A DNA stretch of 64,000 nt from an uncultured Lachnospiraceae bacterium (GCA_949471785.1 CASWRE010000015.1:1-64000); one strand, 5' to 3'; shown: positions 15,538 through 25,672, numbered from the stretch's first letter. Notes: generated by a model not told the origin, from the letters alone. Numbers and translations are program-made.

Positions 15538-17259
15538 ATGCCCAGTCAAAAAATGGAGAATCAGCTTCGGATGGCCCTGGAGCTGCCGGAGAGTGTACGG
15601 CAGGAGACGCTGGATCTGGATACGGGATTTTCTGAGGAGGAGGATACCTGGACGGTGATTGTCCGTTATGTGGGGGATATTGATCGGCTGGAAACCGGCG
15701 GCATAACGATAACAAAACTGTTGGGCGGTTTTGCGGTGGTAACTCTTCCGGCCGGTCGGATAGACGCTTTTGCTGTCGAGCCGGAAATTATTTACATGGA
15801 AAAGCCCAAGCGCCTGAATTTTGCCGTGGCCCAGGGCAAGAGAAGCGCCTGTTTTGCCCAGGTGAGCGATCCACCGGAGAATTTGACCGGTGAGGGCGTG
15901 CTGATCGGCATTGTAGATTCGGGATTGGATTTTTTCCATGATGATTTCCGCAATTCGGACGGAACTACGCGGCTGGCGGCCTATTGGGACCAGACCGGCG
16001 AGGGGCGTCCGCCGAGAGGGTACCGCAGGGGGAGGCTGTATACAGAAGAGGAAATCAATGCGTTGCTGGCGGGGGAGGAGGAGTCTGTCCGTGCCGGGCT
16101 GGACGCCAGCGGCCATGGAACGGCAGTGGCGGGAATTGCCGCCGGAAACGGAAGGGGGCAGGAAAACGGCCAGGCGGGAGCCGCGCCGGGCAGCCGTATT
16201 CTGGCCGTAAAGCTGGGGACGCCGGGTAGCCGTTCCTTCCCGCGGACGACAGAATTGATGACCGGGGTGGATTTTCTTGTGCGCATGGCTCAGGAAATGG
16301 GTATGCCCATCGCGGTAAATATTAGTTTTGGCAACAATTACGGCTCCCACAGCGGGGATTCGCTGATGGCTTCTTATCTGAATGTGGCGGCGGATTACGG
16401 GCGGACAGTGATTTGCATCGGAACGGGGAATGAGGGGGAGCTGGCCCGCCATGCCTCTTCAGTATGGGAGGAGGATGTGCCTGAGGTCACGGAGCTGTCG
16501 GTCAGCGAGTACCAGACCTCTTTCAACCTGCAGCTGTGGAAGGATTATGAGGATCGGACGGCGCTGGTTATCGTTCATCCCGATAACCGGCGGTACGTAT
16601 TGATCGAAGGCGATCCCGGTCTGCAGGAACGCCGATTGGGACAGACGGATGTCCTGATCTATTATGGGCAGCCTGCGCCCTATAGTATGCAGCAGGAATT
16701 GTATATTGAGTTTATCCCTAGAGACAGTTACGTGGATGAGGGGGTCTGGAAGATCGTGGCTTACCCCTACCGAATTATTCGGGGAGAACACGATTACTGG
16801 CTTCCTTCCGGCGACGGCGTCCAGGCCGGAACCATATTTCTGAAACCCGATCCGGAGAGGACGATGACGGAACCCTCCCCCGCGGCTATGTGTATTGCGG
16901 TGGCGGCTTATAATTCTGTGACACAGGTCTATGCTCCGTTTTCCGGACGGGGGTATCCCCGCCAGACGGCGCTCATTCATCCGGTTCTGGCTGCTCCCGG
17001 TGTTAATATACTTACGTCCCGGGCAGGAGGCGGGCAGATTACGGTGACAGGGACGTCCTTTGCCACGCCTTTTGTTACGGGGGCGGCGGCGCTTTTGATG
17101 GAGTGGGGGATCGTGCGGGGAAATGATCCGTATCTGTACGGGCAGAAAGTGAAAGCCTATCTGATTTCCGGGGCGCGGCGCATTCCATCGGAGAGGGAAT
17201 ATCCGAATCCGCGGGTGGGATTTGGTGTACTTTGTGTGGGGGATAGTCTGCCGGGGTGA
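15538..17259 (+). CDS. S8 (subtilisin-like) serine protease, clostridial CspB-like family
   Basis: The 573-residue protein has the full catalytic triad: Asp127 in GIVDSGLD, His193 in SGHGTAVAGI and Ser507 in TGTSFATPF. SFGNNYG supplies the oxyanion Asn. A long insertion (about 310-480) between His and Ser is typical of the clostridial Csp-like S8 group, in which CspB processes the germination protease SleC. There is no signal peptide. Whether this one acts in spore germination is not shown by context. The start is supported by GGAG ten bases upstream. A diverged copy of its last 14 codons occurs 15 kb downstream at 32314-32355, on the other side of the defence island. Confidence 0.9.
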   Translation: MPSQKMENQLRMALELPESVRQETLDLDTGFSEEEDTWTVIVRYVGDIDRLETGGITITKLLGGFAVVTLPAGRIDAFAVEPEIIYMEKPKRLNFAVAQGKRSACFAQVSDPPENLTGEGVLIGIVDSGLDFFHDDFRNSDGTTRLAAYWDQTGEGRPPRGYRRGRLYTEEEINALLAGEEESVRAGLDASGHGTAVAGIAAGNGRGQENGQAGAAPGSRILAVKLGTPGSRSFPRTTELMTGVDFLVRMAQEMGMPIAVNISFGNNYGSHSGDSLMASYLNVAADYGRTVICIGTGNEGELARHASSVWEEDVPEVTELSVSEYQTSFNLQLWKDYEDRTALVIVHPDNRRYVLIEGDPGLQERRLGQTDVLIYYGQPAPYSMQQELYIEFIPRDSYVDEGVWKIVAYPYRIIRGEHDYWLPSGDGVQAGTIFLKPDPERTMTEPSPAAMCIAVAAYNSVTQVYAPFSGRGYPRQTALIHPVLAAPGVNILTSRAGGGQITVTGTSFATPFVTGAAALLMEWGIVRGNDPYLYGQKVKAYLISGARRIPSEREYPNPRVGFGVLCVGDSLPG

Positions 17260-17299
17260 ATTGTGAAATATTTTAGATGGGCATATTTATTTCCAGAAC

Positions 17300-17328
17300 T
17301 TGAATATTTCGAGATATTGTAATATAAT
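17300..17328 (+). promoter_or_regulatory. Promoter of the defence operon with an internal palindrome
   Basis: TTGAAT (17300-17305), a 17-bp spacer and a perfect TATAAT (17323-17328). AATATTTCGAGATATT (17303-17318) is a palindrome with one mismatched pair, centred on TCGA, and overlaps the -35 and the spacer. It is a natural operator candidate for the HTH protein encoded first in the operon. Confidence 0.8.
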
Positions 17329-17363
17329 TTCATATATAAATTGTTTTGCTGGGAGGAGTGGGG

Positions 17364-17528
17364 ATGGACTATTTGACTGTTAAAGAAATGGGAGAAAAAT
17401 GGGGTATTTCAAGTCGTATGGTAACAATATATTGCAATGAAGAACGTATTCCGGGCGCCATTAAGAAAGGAAATCTATGGTTGATTCCAGAAAATGCTGA
17501 TAAGCCAAAAGATTTGCGGAAGAAATAA
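17364..17528 (+). CDS. Small excisionase/MerR-like HTH DNA-binding protein
   Basis: The 54-residue protein consists almost entirely of a winged HTH of the excisionase/MerR type (YLTVKEMGEKWGISSRMVTI, then RIPGAIKKGNLWLIPENA). The start at 17364 is preceded by GGGAGGAG. It is the first gene after the defence promoter and ends 20 bp before the cytosine methyltransferase. It may repress the operon or act like a controller protein of restriction systems, delaying nuclease expression until methylation is established. That role is inferred from position only. Confidence 0.8.
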   Translation: MDYLTVKEMGEKWGISSRMVTIYCNEERIPGAIKKGNLWLIPENADKPKDLRKK

Positions 17529-17548
17529 AAGAAAGGAACAGGGCATAT

Positions 17549-18865
17549 ATGTTTGTGGGTGAGTCCGGCTCAACAATGAATTTTATAGATTTGTTTGCAG
17601 GGGCAGGTGGCCTGTCCGAAGGATTCATCCAGGCAGGCTTTAATCCGATAGCGCACGTAGAGATGAATGCCATGGCAGCAGCAACTTTAGAGACGCGGGC
17701 GGCATATCATTATATGAAGAAACACAGGCCATTGATGCACTGGTATTATGAATATGAGAGGGGTAATATTACCAGAGAAAGGCTTTTTCAGTATATTCCC
17801 GATGAGGTAACAAAGACAGTCATAAATGCGGAGATGTCTCCTGGAAATATTGCAGATATATTTAAACAAATTGATGGCGTCATGCAGGAAGACCATGTAA
17901 ACAGGATAAATATAATCGTTGGGGGTCCCCCATGTCAGGCATATTCTCTGGTAGGGCGCGCACAGAGCAGCCATATGCTGGTTCCTATGAGCGAAGATCC
18001 CCGGAATGAACTGTATAAGATGTATACTCGTTTCCTGAAAAAATATCAGCCGGATATGTTTGTTTTTGAAAATGTGGCGGGTTTGAAAACGGCCAGAAAA
18101 GGCGAGTCATTTAAAAATTTGCAGGCACAGCTTCGCCGTGTTGGGTATGTGATCGAGTGTCATGAACAGAATGCTGTGGATTTTGGCGTCCTTCAAAACC
18201 GCAGGCGCCTGATCATTATTGGCTGGAGAAAAGGAACAAACTATCATTACCCTGTTTTTGAGAAAATTCAGAGTAACGCATTGGTGAATGATTTGCTTTC
18301 TGATTTACCTGTGCTTGAACGGGGCGGGCAGGAATTTGCGTACAGGGTTCCCTGTGCACAGGCAAGTAAGTATATCAAAGACAATCAGCTTCGCACATGC
18401 AGAGACGTTCTTACCCACCATGTAGTAAGAGATAACACGCCACGGGATGTAGAAATATATCGCCGGACGATAGAGGCGTGGAATAATGGTCATCAACGTC
18501 TGAAATATGCTGATTTACCAGAAGAATTGAAAACACACAGGAATCAGACTGCATTTGCTGACCGCTTTAAAGTTGTGGAAGGAGATTGCAGAAGCTGCCA
18601 TACTGTGCTGGCGCATCTTTCTAAAGATGGCCATTATTTTATTCATCCGGATATCAATCAGTGTCGTTCCATTTCGGTAAGGGAGGCTGCCAGGCTGCAA
18701 ACATTTCCAGACAGTTACTATTTTGAGGGAAATCGTACTTCTCAGTATGTACAGATAGGGAATGCTGTTCCACCAATAATGGCGAGAAGGATTGCAGAAG
18801 CAATTCTCAAGGTGATGGAAAATCAGATGAAAGAGAAGAATCCGGGAGGTAACCTGTGTGGATGA
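17549..18865 (+). CDS. C5-cytosine DNA methyltransferase (DrmMII-like)
   Basis: The 438-residue enzyme carries the ordered motifs of DNA cytosine-C5 methylases: motif I DLFAGAGGLSEGF, catalytic PCQ in GGPPCQAYS (Cys near residue 129), ENV in FVFENVAGL, QNRRRLIIIG, SVREAARLQTFPDSY and the final IGNAVPP. It transfers a methyl group from S-adenosylmethionine to cytosine at an unknown site. In DISARM class 2 a C5 methylase (DrmMII) marks self DNA. Here it precedes a DrmD-like helicase, which is a class 1 trait. The start could be 17549 or the ATG at 17576. The former has AAAGGA at a rather long distance; the latter has no clear site. It overlaps the next gene by 8 bp. Confidence 0.93.
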   Translation: MFVGESGSTMNFIDLFAGAGGLSEGFIQAGFNPIAHVEMNAMAAATLETRAAYHYMKKHRPLMHWYYEYERGNITRERLFQYIPDEVTKTVINAEMSPGNIADIFKQIDGVMQEDHVNRINIIVGGPPCQAYSLVGRAQSSHMLVPMSEDPRNELYKMYTRFLKKYQPDMFVFENVAGLKTARKGESFKNLQAQLRRVGYVIECHEQNAVDFGVLQNRRRLIIIGWRKGTNYHYPVFEKIQSNALVNDLLSDLPVLERGGQEFAYRVPCAQASKYIKDNQLRTCRDVLTHHVVRDNTPRDVEIYRRTIEAWNNGHQRLKYADLPEELKTHRNQTAFADRFKVVEGDCRSCHTVLAHLSKDGHYFIHPDINQCRSISVREAARLQTFPDSYYFEGNRTSQYVQIGNAVPPIMARRIAEAILKVMENQMKEKNPGGNLCG

Positions 18866-21446
18866 ACGTGCTCTTTTGAATGAATATGCAATAATCAAAA
18901 GACAACAGTTGGAATCCAGTCCATACAGTTGCCTTGATAACGATAAAATTGATTTAAATCCTCATCAAATTGAAGCGCTTGTTTTTGCAGTGGAAGCGGT
19001 AAAATTGGGCGGTGCAATTCTGGCAGACGAGGTCGGTTTGGGAAAGACGATCGAAGCCGGTCTGGTTATGTGTTTTTTACATAAATGCAGTTACAGGAAA
19101 ATGCTGCTGATTATTCCCTCCAGTCTTTGTAAACAGTGGCAGATAGAATTGTATGAAAAATTTGCTCTGGAAGCGGCAATTGTGGATAGACAGAATCTCG
19201 ACAATTATCATACAGAGGTTTCAAAAGAATTTAGTATTGTGATAGTATCCTATCATTTTGCCGCCGGAAATGCCACGCTTCTCAGTAAAGTAAAATGGGA
19301 TCTGGTGATATTTGATGAGGCACATAAACTGCGTAATGTCCATAAATCGGGCAGCAGGCAGGCAGAACGACTATTGCAGTTGACTGAAGGTATTCCGAAA
19401 CTGATGCTTACAGCCACTCCTGTGCAGAACTCTTTGTGGGATTTGTATGGACTGGTGCAGTTTATCGATCCGGAAATATTTCTAAACAAATGTGTGTTCA
19501 GCAGGAGATATATCCATGATGAAGATTATGATGCATTGAAATTCCAACTGCGCCCAATTGTTCAGCGTACACTTCGCAGCGAAGTAGCAGATTATCTGCA
19601 ATTCAGCAGCCGGGTTGGGATCACTGTGGATTTTCAACTCTCACCCCAGGAGGCAGCCTTGTATGTGGCTGTCAACAGCTATCTGAAAAAGGAAATATTG
19701 TACGCAGTTCCGGCTTCAAACAGAACTCTGGTGACAATGGCAATTCGTAAACTTCTTGCATCTTCCAGTCAGGCGGTGACAGAAACTTTCAAGGTGCTGC
19801 GGAACAGGCTGCTTGTGCTGCAGCAGACACAGCGGGCGGAAAGTGTGGATGAAAGTCTGGATGCTTTCTTTGCTATGTTTGATGATGACTATGAGGAAGA
19901 GGAAGAAACTTTACAGGAAGAATTATTTAACAGGGAAAAAGTCAACGAGTTTATTCAAAATGAGATAGACGAGGTTAATGGAATTATTTCTCTGGCTGAA
20001 AATATCCGGCAGAATGCCAAATTGAAGGCACTGAAAAAAGCCCTGACTATTTCATTTCAGAAACAGTCAGAACAGGGTATACATAATAGAGCTGTTGTCT
20101 TTACAGAATCGTTGCGAACACAGGCGTATCTTTTTGCTGAATTATCTGTCTGCGGATATGGAGGAAAGATACTTCTATTTAATGGTAATATGAATGATCA
20201 GACCACAAAAGATATATATCGAGCCTGGCGGTCACGCCATTATAACAGGCCAGTTGCCGGCAGAAGCATTGAAATCAAGAATGCCATCGTAGAAGCATTT
20301 CGGGATGAATATCAAATATTGCTGGTCACGGATTCCGGTTCGGAAGGATTGAACCTGCAATTTTGTAACACAGTTATCAATTATGATTTGCCCTGGAATC
20401 CACAGAGAATTGAGCAGCGGATTGGGAGATGCCACAGATATGGCCAGAAACGGGATGTGATGGTTATCAATCTCCTGAATATGGAGAATATTGCGGACAG
20501 GCGTGTATATGAGATACTTGCTCAAAAGTTTGAATTGTTTGAGGGTGTATTTGGAGCTTCCGATAAGGCTATTGGCCTGTTGGAAAGTGGGGAGAACTTT
20601 GAAAAACGTGTTCTCCAGATTTATCAGCAGTGTTCCAGTAAAAAAGAGTTTAATCGTAAGTTTACCGGACTGGAAAAAGAACTGGAACGGAAAAGGGGTG
20701 TCAGAGGGGTACAATTCCGATCCATGTTTTTAAAAATAAATGAAGAAGAACACAGAAATGCTTTCAGACAGCGGATGGCAGATGTTCAGGAGTATTTTAA
20801 AGAAAGAAAATACTGGAACTGTGTGATTGGCAATACTGCAGGAAAATATCCGATACTTTATGAGCTGAAGAAAAAACCGGCGGAATTGCGGGGACATGGA
20901 TACCTTTTGATCGGAGGGTTTTACGATGGGAAAAAACTGCTTGAGCCGGTTTTACGCGTATTAGACAGGCAATTTAGAATTCGCAGCTATCGTGAGAATG
21001 CGTTGGTACAACTTCTGAAAAATGTGTGTGACAGTGCTCTGTCACCATGTCTTTTTGACGGGGAAGCAGAGGCTTGCGTGGACGTACTGGAGAAATATCT
21101 GCTGAACAAAAGACAGGAAAATATGAGAGAACTTATGCTGTGGGAAAATTATAAAATCGACAACTGGCGCAGATTACGTCTTGATGATTTTGCAATACAG
21201 GTTCAGGAGATAGAGGATAGAATTGCTGCAGTGCGTGAAGAGTACGATAAAGAGAAGAATTTCAGAGTGAAAATTTCTCTGAAAAAGGATATGGAAAATC
21301 TGGAGAAGAGTCGGACGGATTTATTACAGCAGTTTCACGAATTTACCGGCAGGGTAGACAGAGAAGCGGTCGAGTTTCAAAGAGAATCAGAGAAAAATAT
21401 TTTTGGCGCTCCGGTGCTTATGGCCAGGATTGTGGTCAGGTTTTAG
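18858..21446 (+). CDS. drmD: SNF2-family helicase (DISARM DrmD-like)
   Basis: The 862-residue ATP-dependent DNA translocase starts at a GTG codon with GGGAGG eight bases upstream. Walker A/motif I is ADEVGLGKTIEAG, motif II is FDEAHKLRN, and motif III is LTATPVQN. The C-terminal half has TDSGSEGLNLQFCNTVINYDLPWNP and motif VI QRIGRCHRYGQ, diagnostic of the SNF2/HepA group. A glutamate-rich insertion and a coiled-coil-prone C-terminus (about 760-850) follow. DrmD is the SNF2 helicase of class 1 DISARM. Assignment rests on family plus its place before a methylase and DrmABC. It is translationally coupled to the C5 methylase gene. Confidence 0.85.
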   Translation: MDERALLNEYAIIKRQQLESSPYSCLDNDKIDLNPHQIEALVFAVEAVKLGGAILADEVGLGKTIEAGLVMCFLHKCSYRKMLLIIPSSLCKQWQIELYEKFALEAAIVDRQNLDNYHTEVSKEFSIVIVSYHFAAGNATLLSKVKWDLVIFDEAHKLRNVHKSGSRQAERLLQLTEGIPKLMLTATPVQNSLWDLYGLVQFIDPEIFLNKCVFSRRYIHDEDYDALKFQLRPIVQRTLRSEVADYLQFSSRVGITVDFQLSPQEAALYVAVNSYLKKEILYAVPASNRTLVTMAIRKLLASSSQAVTETFKVLRNRLLVLQQTQRAESVDESLDAFFAMFDDDYEEEEETLQEELFNREKVNEFIQNEIDEVNGIISLAENIRQNAKLKALKKALTISFQKQSEQGIHNRAVVFTESLRTQAYLFAELSVCGYGGKILLFNGNMNDQTTKDIYRAWRSRHYNRPVAGRSIEIKNAIVEAFRDEYQILLVTDSGSEGLNLQFCNTVINYDLPWNPQRIEQRIGRCHRYGQKRDVMVINLLNMENIADRRVYEILAQKFELFEGVFGASDKAIGLLESGENFEKRVLQIYQQCSSKKEFNRKFTGLEKELERKRGVRGVQFRSMFLKINEEEHRNAFRQRMADVQEYFKERKYWNCVIGNTAGKYPILYELKKKPAELRGHGYLLIGGFYDGKKLLEPVLRVLDRQFRIRSYRENALVQLLKNVCDSALSPCLFDGEAEACVDVLEKYLLNKRQENMRELMLWENYKIDNWRRLRLDDFAIQVQEIEDRIAAVREEYDKEKNFRVKISLKKDMENLEKSRTDLLQQFHEFTGRVDREAVEFQRESEKNIFGAPVLMARIVVRF

Positions 21447-21457
21447 GAGGGATATGG

Positions 21458-22978
21458 ATGCAGAAAAAAGGAAAGCTGGAGTTGACCTGGGTTGGCAAGT
21501 ATGATAGGGAAGAGAAATTAGAACCGCGCATACTAATTGAAAATCCTGCTTTTTCCTATGGAGAGAAAAATACAGAAAATATGTTGATTCATGGGGATAA
21601 TCTGATTGCACTAAAAGCACTTGAAGCAAGTTTTTTTGATAAGATTAACTGTGTGATTATTGATCCTCCATATAATACAGGAAGTGCGTTTGAACATTAT
21701 GATGATGGTGTGGAACATTCAATATGGTTGAGTATGATGGCAAAACGGTTAAAAGTTTTGCGTACTTTATTATCTGATTTGGGCAGTATATGGATTTGCA
21801 TAGATGATTCGGAAAGGGATTATCTTAAAATATTGTGTGATGAAATTTTTGGAAGACAATGTTTTGTCAGCTGTATTATCTGGAGAAATTCAGACAATAG
21901 CAATAATAATGCCCTGACTTTTTCAATAGATCATAACTATATTTTGGTTTATTCAAAAAAACCCGGATGGAAACCAAGATTTCTTAATGATCCGAATAAG
22001 AGAAAACATTTTAAAAATCCGGATAATGATCCCCGAGGGCCCTGGTTTGATGGTAATCCTGTTAATAATCCAGGATTGCGTGTCAATCTTCAATTTAATA
22101 TTACAACCCCAAGTGGCAAAGTGATTAAGCATCCGGCTAATGGATGGAGATGGTCCCGTGAAACAATTAACGAGAAATTGAAAACAGGAGAATTGCGCTT
22201 TTCTGAAGATGAAACGCGCCTTATACGTCGTACATATCTTTATGAACTGGAAGGTTTGCCACCGTCAACTTTGTGGACGGACTTGGAAGAAACAGGTCAT
22301 ACTCGAAAAGCGAAGTATGAATTAAAAAAGTTGTTTCCAGATAGAGCGGTTACAAGTTTATTTGCAACACCAAAACCAGAACTATTAGTAAAACATATTT
22401 TAGAGTTAGCTACAAATGAGGGAGATTTTGTGTTAGACAGCTTTTTAGGTTCTGGTACTACTGTAGCAGTAGCGCATAAAATGAAGCGAAAGTGGATTGG
22501 AATTGAGTTGGGTAATCATTGCTATAGTTATTGTCAAGAGCGGATGGTTAAAGTTGTTGATGGTGAGCAAGGAGGTATTTCCAGGCAAATGAATTGGACT
22601 GGCGGCGGCGGATACAGGTTTTACGAACTTGCCGAACCGCTGCTCGTAAAGAATCCCAAACTGCCCGTGTACCAGATCAATCCCTCCTACACATTTGATA
22701 TGATAGCGGAAGCAATCTGCAAGATTGAGGGTTTTACATATGCCCCGGAAGGGGAGTTCCATGGCCACTCTTCAGAAAATCGTTTCATCCATGTTACGAT
22801 GGAGTTTGTAAATGCGAAATATATCCAGTCATTGATGAAGAATCTTGGAGAGCGCCAGTCTTTGTTGATTTATTGTAAGCGGATGCAGAGTGATATGAAT
22901 CTTCCAGTTAATGTGGAGGTAAGGCGGATTCCCAAAGACCTGCTAAGCAAATGTGACTTTGAGAGGGGGCAGGAATGA
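21458..22978 (+). CDS. Type III Mod-like N6-adenine DNA methyltransferase (DrmMI position)
   Basis: The 506-residue beta-class methyltransferase has motif IV DPPYNTG (about residue 70) before motif I DSFLGSGTT (about residue 325). This order is that of type III Mod subunits and of other beta-class enzymes. The C-terminal WTGGGGYRFYELAEPLL segment is typical of Mod. It should methylate adenine at a non-palindromic site read by the central region. DNA from about 21580 to 22580 is visibly richer in A and T than the flanks, as expected if the specificity region was exchanged. It overlaps the Res-like gene by ATGA. In class 1 DISARM this slot holds DrmMI. Confidence 0.92.
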   Translation: MQKKGKLELTWVGKYDREEKLEPRILIENPAFSYGEKNTENMLIHGDNLIALKALEASFFDKINCVIIDPPYNTGSAFEHYDDGVEHSIWLSMMAKRLKVLRTLLSDLGSIWICIDDSERDYLKILCDEIFGRQCFVSCIIWRNSDNSNNNALTFSIDHNYILVYSKKPGWKPRFLNDPNKRKHFKNPDNDPRGPWFDGNPVNNPGLRVNLQFNITTPSGKVIKHPANGWRWSRETINEKLKTGELRFSEDETRLIRRTYLYELEGLPPSTLWTDLEETGHTRKAKYELKKLFPDRAVTSLFATPKPELLVKHILELATNEGDFVLDSFLGSGTTVAVAHKMKRKWIGIELGNHCYSYCQERMVKVVDGEQGGISRQMNWTGGGGYRFYELAEPLLVKNPKLPVYQINPSYTFDMIAEAICKIEGFTYAPEGEFHGHSSENRFIHVTMEFVNAKYIQSLMKNLGERQSLLIYCKRMQSDMNLPVNVEVRRIPKDLLSKCDFERGQE

Positions 22979-25671
22979 ACACAGTCGATAAAATAAGCTG
23001 GGCTATGAGCCTGCGGGAACCTCAATATGATGCGCTGTGTTGTTTTGACCATATCAGTAAATGGTTGGAGTACAGTACGGTAACAAAAATAGAGGCGGAA
23101 CAGACTGCCTCTGTGCAATGTCAGAATCCTCATACAATTCAGGTGGCAAAGGAGTTCGATTTCCCGTCGTTTTGCTTTTCAATGGCTACAGGGATTGGGA
23201 AAACCAGACTGATGGGGGCTGTCATATATTATCTGTATAAGACTAAGGGGTATAAACATTTCATGATTCTGGCTCCGGGAAATACAATCTATGATAAGTT
23301 GCGGGCAGAATCTGCTCCCAGCCACCCGAAATATGTGTTTCGCGGACTGGAAGCTGAAATGGGCAGGCCCAGGGTGTATGATGGCGAAAACTATCTCAGT
23401 TATCCTGTAAAATATGAACAGGGAGAGCTGTTCGTGGAGAAAACTTCGGAAGTACAGCTGTTCATCTTCAATATTGGTAAAATATTTACCCGTGGGGATG
23501 TGCAGTTCAAATTCCATGTTTTTCATGAAGATCTGGGTGGTTCTTTTTCGGAGGTGCTGCGCAGTTTTGATGACCTGGTGATCTGCATGGACGAGGCACA
23601 CCGTTATTATGCGCCCGCCTCCATGAAAGCGATCAACTATCTGAATCCGATTTTGGGGCTGGAGTTTACAGCTACACCTAAGAAAACGAATAAAAATGTT
23701 ATTTTTGAGTATGGATTAGCCGAGGGAGCCGGAAAATATCTTAAGATTCCCGTTGTAATGGGGCGGACCGATACAGCAGGATATACGGCTGCTGATATTG
23801 AGGAAATGAAGCTGAAGGATGGCATACGGCTTCACGAGAGGAGAAAATCAGTCGTATACAAATACTGTATGGATAATCATCTTCCACAGGTAAAGCCGAT
23901 TGTTCTGGTTGCCTGCAGAGACACGGGACATGCCAGAGAGGTGAGAGAGAAGATAGATTCCGATGCATTTTTTGGCGGACGTTATATCGGTAAGGTTATT
24001 CAGATAGATTCCAGTACCGGCAGTGTGGAAACGGAGGAGAATATCCAGAAACTGTTGACAATTGAGGAAAATACCAATCCCATTGAGATTGTTTTGCATG
24101 TATATAAGCTGAAAGAAGGGTGGGATGTCAATAACCTGTTCACCATCATCCCGTTGAATGCAGCGAAATCAGATATTCTGGCGCTGCAGACGATCGGAAG
24201 AGGGTTGCGTCTCCCCTTTAATTCAATTACTGGAATTGAGGAGTTGGACACGCTGGATATTGTGGCACATGAGCATTATCGCGAGATTGTAGATGATTTG
24301 AGGAACAATCCTGTGTTCCGGCACCGAGATCTTGATAAAGAAGATTTGCCCGATATGAAGCAGATATCGCTCCAGACAAGTTTTGATGATTATCAGCTGT
24401 CTTTTATAGATATGGCCATGCAGAGCCAGCGGATTACATCTTTTCAACAGCTTGGAACAGGGGATTCTCAGTCTGTGCCGGCTCTGTACAATACCTATCT
24501 GCAGGCGTATGCCAAAATAGCAGAGCCGGAGAAAGGGAGGCAGGATGAGTTTCATCAAATGTCTTTAACAGAAATGCTTGATATGGAAGCGGGTGGTAAA
24601 GGCAATGTACCGAAATCTGCGGAGAAAGATCTGTCAGAACAGAACAGTCAGGACAGCGCAGAATCTGGAGTACCAGGGAAGAAAGCAAAGCCTCCGGCAT
24701 TGAAAAAAGATGAGTTTATCAGACGAATGGAAGATATGGCCAGGGTAGCAATCTCTGTACCGAAAATTACGACAGGTTACAGTTCCACAGTAAAATTTCA
24801 TCCAATTACGGTTTACCGGGGCATTGATGATTTTGAGGTCGCAGCTTCCAAGATTGAACGGTATGATGTGATAAATAGCAGGCTTTTGTCATCGGTGGAT
24901 GCGGATGCTCTTATGGAGGATGATCCTGAGAATTTTCTGGCAGCCGCTTTGTTGGATGAAATACCGGAATTCTGTGCGGATGATGCTGACTATATTCTGG
25001 ATGTGGTGGGGCAGTATCTTAGATTGATTGAGGGTGACTTTGATGCCAGAAAAAAGATTGTACGCCGATATGCCACGGCTATTGTAGAAGATTTGAGAAA
25101 GCAGATATACGCCGCGAAAGAGGAGCATACAGAATTTCTCTATAATGTTCAGAAAGATTTGATTTTCTTTGGCAGTGGTGTAAAAAATGTCCGGAGGCAT
25201 AATGGCGTTTTGCATTACACAAAGGAAATAAGGGATAAAAAGAACATCCGGCAATATGTTTTTGAAGGGTATAAAAAGTCATACTACAGCCAGAATGCTT
25301 TTGAAAGCGATGATGAACGCCGCTTTTCCGTGATCCTGGAGAAAGACGATACGGTATTGCGTTTTATCAAACCGCCATTGAATCAGCTGGGCCTGTTTTA
25401 TAAAGCCGGTAAGCAGTACACACCGGATTTTATTGTTGAGACGGATGAGGCAAAATATATGATAGAGATCAAAGCGGCTAACCGTACAGAAGATACAGAT
25501 GTCCTTGATAAAGCTAAATCGGCCCTGCAATGGTGTTCCTGTGCAACGGACGTTGACACAGACCATAAACCCTGGTATTTCAAGCTGGTTCCGGGGCAGG
25601 AAATTATTATTGGGAACACATTTAAATACACTGTTGGGAGGGCTGTTTTTATAAGAACAGAGGAGAATTGA
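22975..25671 (+). CDS. Type III Res-like helicase-endonuclease
   Basis: The 898-residue protein combines a superfamily 2 helicase with a nuclease. Motif I is MATGIGKTRLMG, motif II is CMDEAHRYY, and motif VI is LQTIGRGLRLP, preceded by KLKEGWDVNNLF. Near the C-terminus TPDFIVETDEAKYMIEIKAA gives the PD-(D/E)XK pattern used by type III Res for cleavage. Together with the preceding Mod gene (4-bp overlap) this is a complete type III-like restriction pair. It sits inside the DISARM operon between the methylase and DrmA, which is not the published core order. Whether it works as an independent restriction enzyme or as part of a larger complex is unknown. Confidence 0.9.
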   Translation: MNTVDKISWAMSLREPQYDALCCFDHISKWLEYSTVTKIEAEQTASVQCQNPHTIQVAKEFDFPSFCFSMATGIGKTRLMGAVIYYLYKTKGYKHFMILAPGNTIYDKLRAESAPSHPKYVFRGLEAEMGRPRVYDGENYLSYPVKYEQGELFVEKTSEVQLFIFNIGKIFTRGDVQFKFHVFHEDLGGSFSEVLRSFDDLVICMDEAHRYYAPASMKAINYLNPILGLEFTATPKKTNKNVIFEYGLAEGAGKYLKIPVVMGRTDTAGYTAADIEEMKLKDGIRLHERRKSVVYKYCMDNHLPQVKPIVLVACRDTGHAREVREKIDSDAFFGGRYIGKVIQIDSSTGSVETEENIQKLLTIEENTNPIEIVLHVYKLKEGWDVNNLFTIIPLNAAKSDILALQTIGRGLRLPFNSITGIEELDTLDIVAHEHYREIVDDLRNNPVFRHRDLDKEDLPDMKQISLQTSFDDYQLSFIDMAMQSQRITSFQQLGTGDSQSVPALYNTYLQAYAKIAEPEKGRQDEFHQMSLTEMLDMEAGGKGNVPKSAEKDLSEQNSQDSAESGVPGKKAKPPALKKDEFIRRMEDMARVAISVPKITTGYSSTVKFHPITVYRGIDDFEVAASKIERYDVINSRLLSSVDADALMEDDPENFLAAALLDEIPEFCADDADYILDVVGQYLRLIEGDFDARKKIVRRYATAIVEDLRKQIYAAKEEHTEFLYNVQKDLIFFGSGVKNVRRHNGVLHYTKEIRDKKNIRQYVFEGYKKSYYSQNAFESDDERRFSVILEKDDTVLRFIKPPLNQLGLFYKAGKQYTPDFIVETDEAKYMIEIKAANRTEDTDVLDKAKSALQWCSCATDVDTDHKPWYFKLVPGQEIIIGNTFKYTVGRAVFIRTEEN

Positions 25672-25672
25672 G

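Noticed and set aside
15445-16452. Long open frame on the minus strand opposite the S8 protease
   Set aside because: It lies antisense to a gene with a full catalytic triad, lacks a ribosome binding site and shows low-complexity Arg/His-rich composition typical of antisense readings of GC-rich genes.
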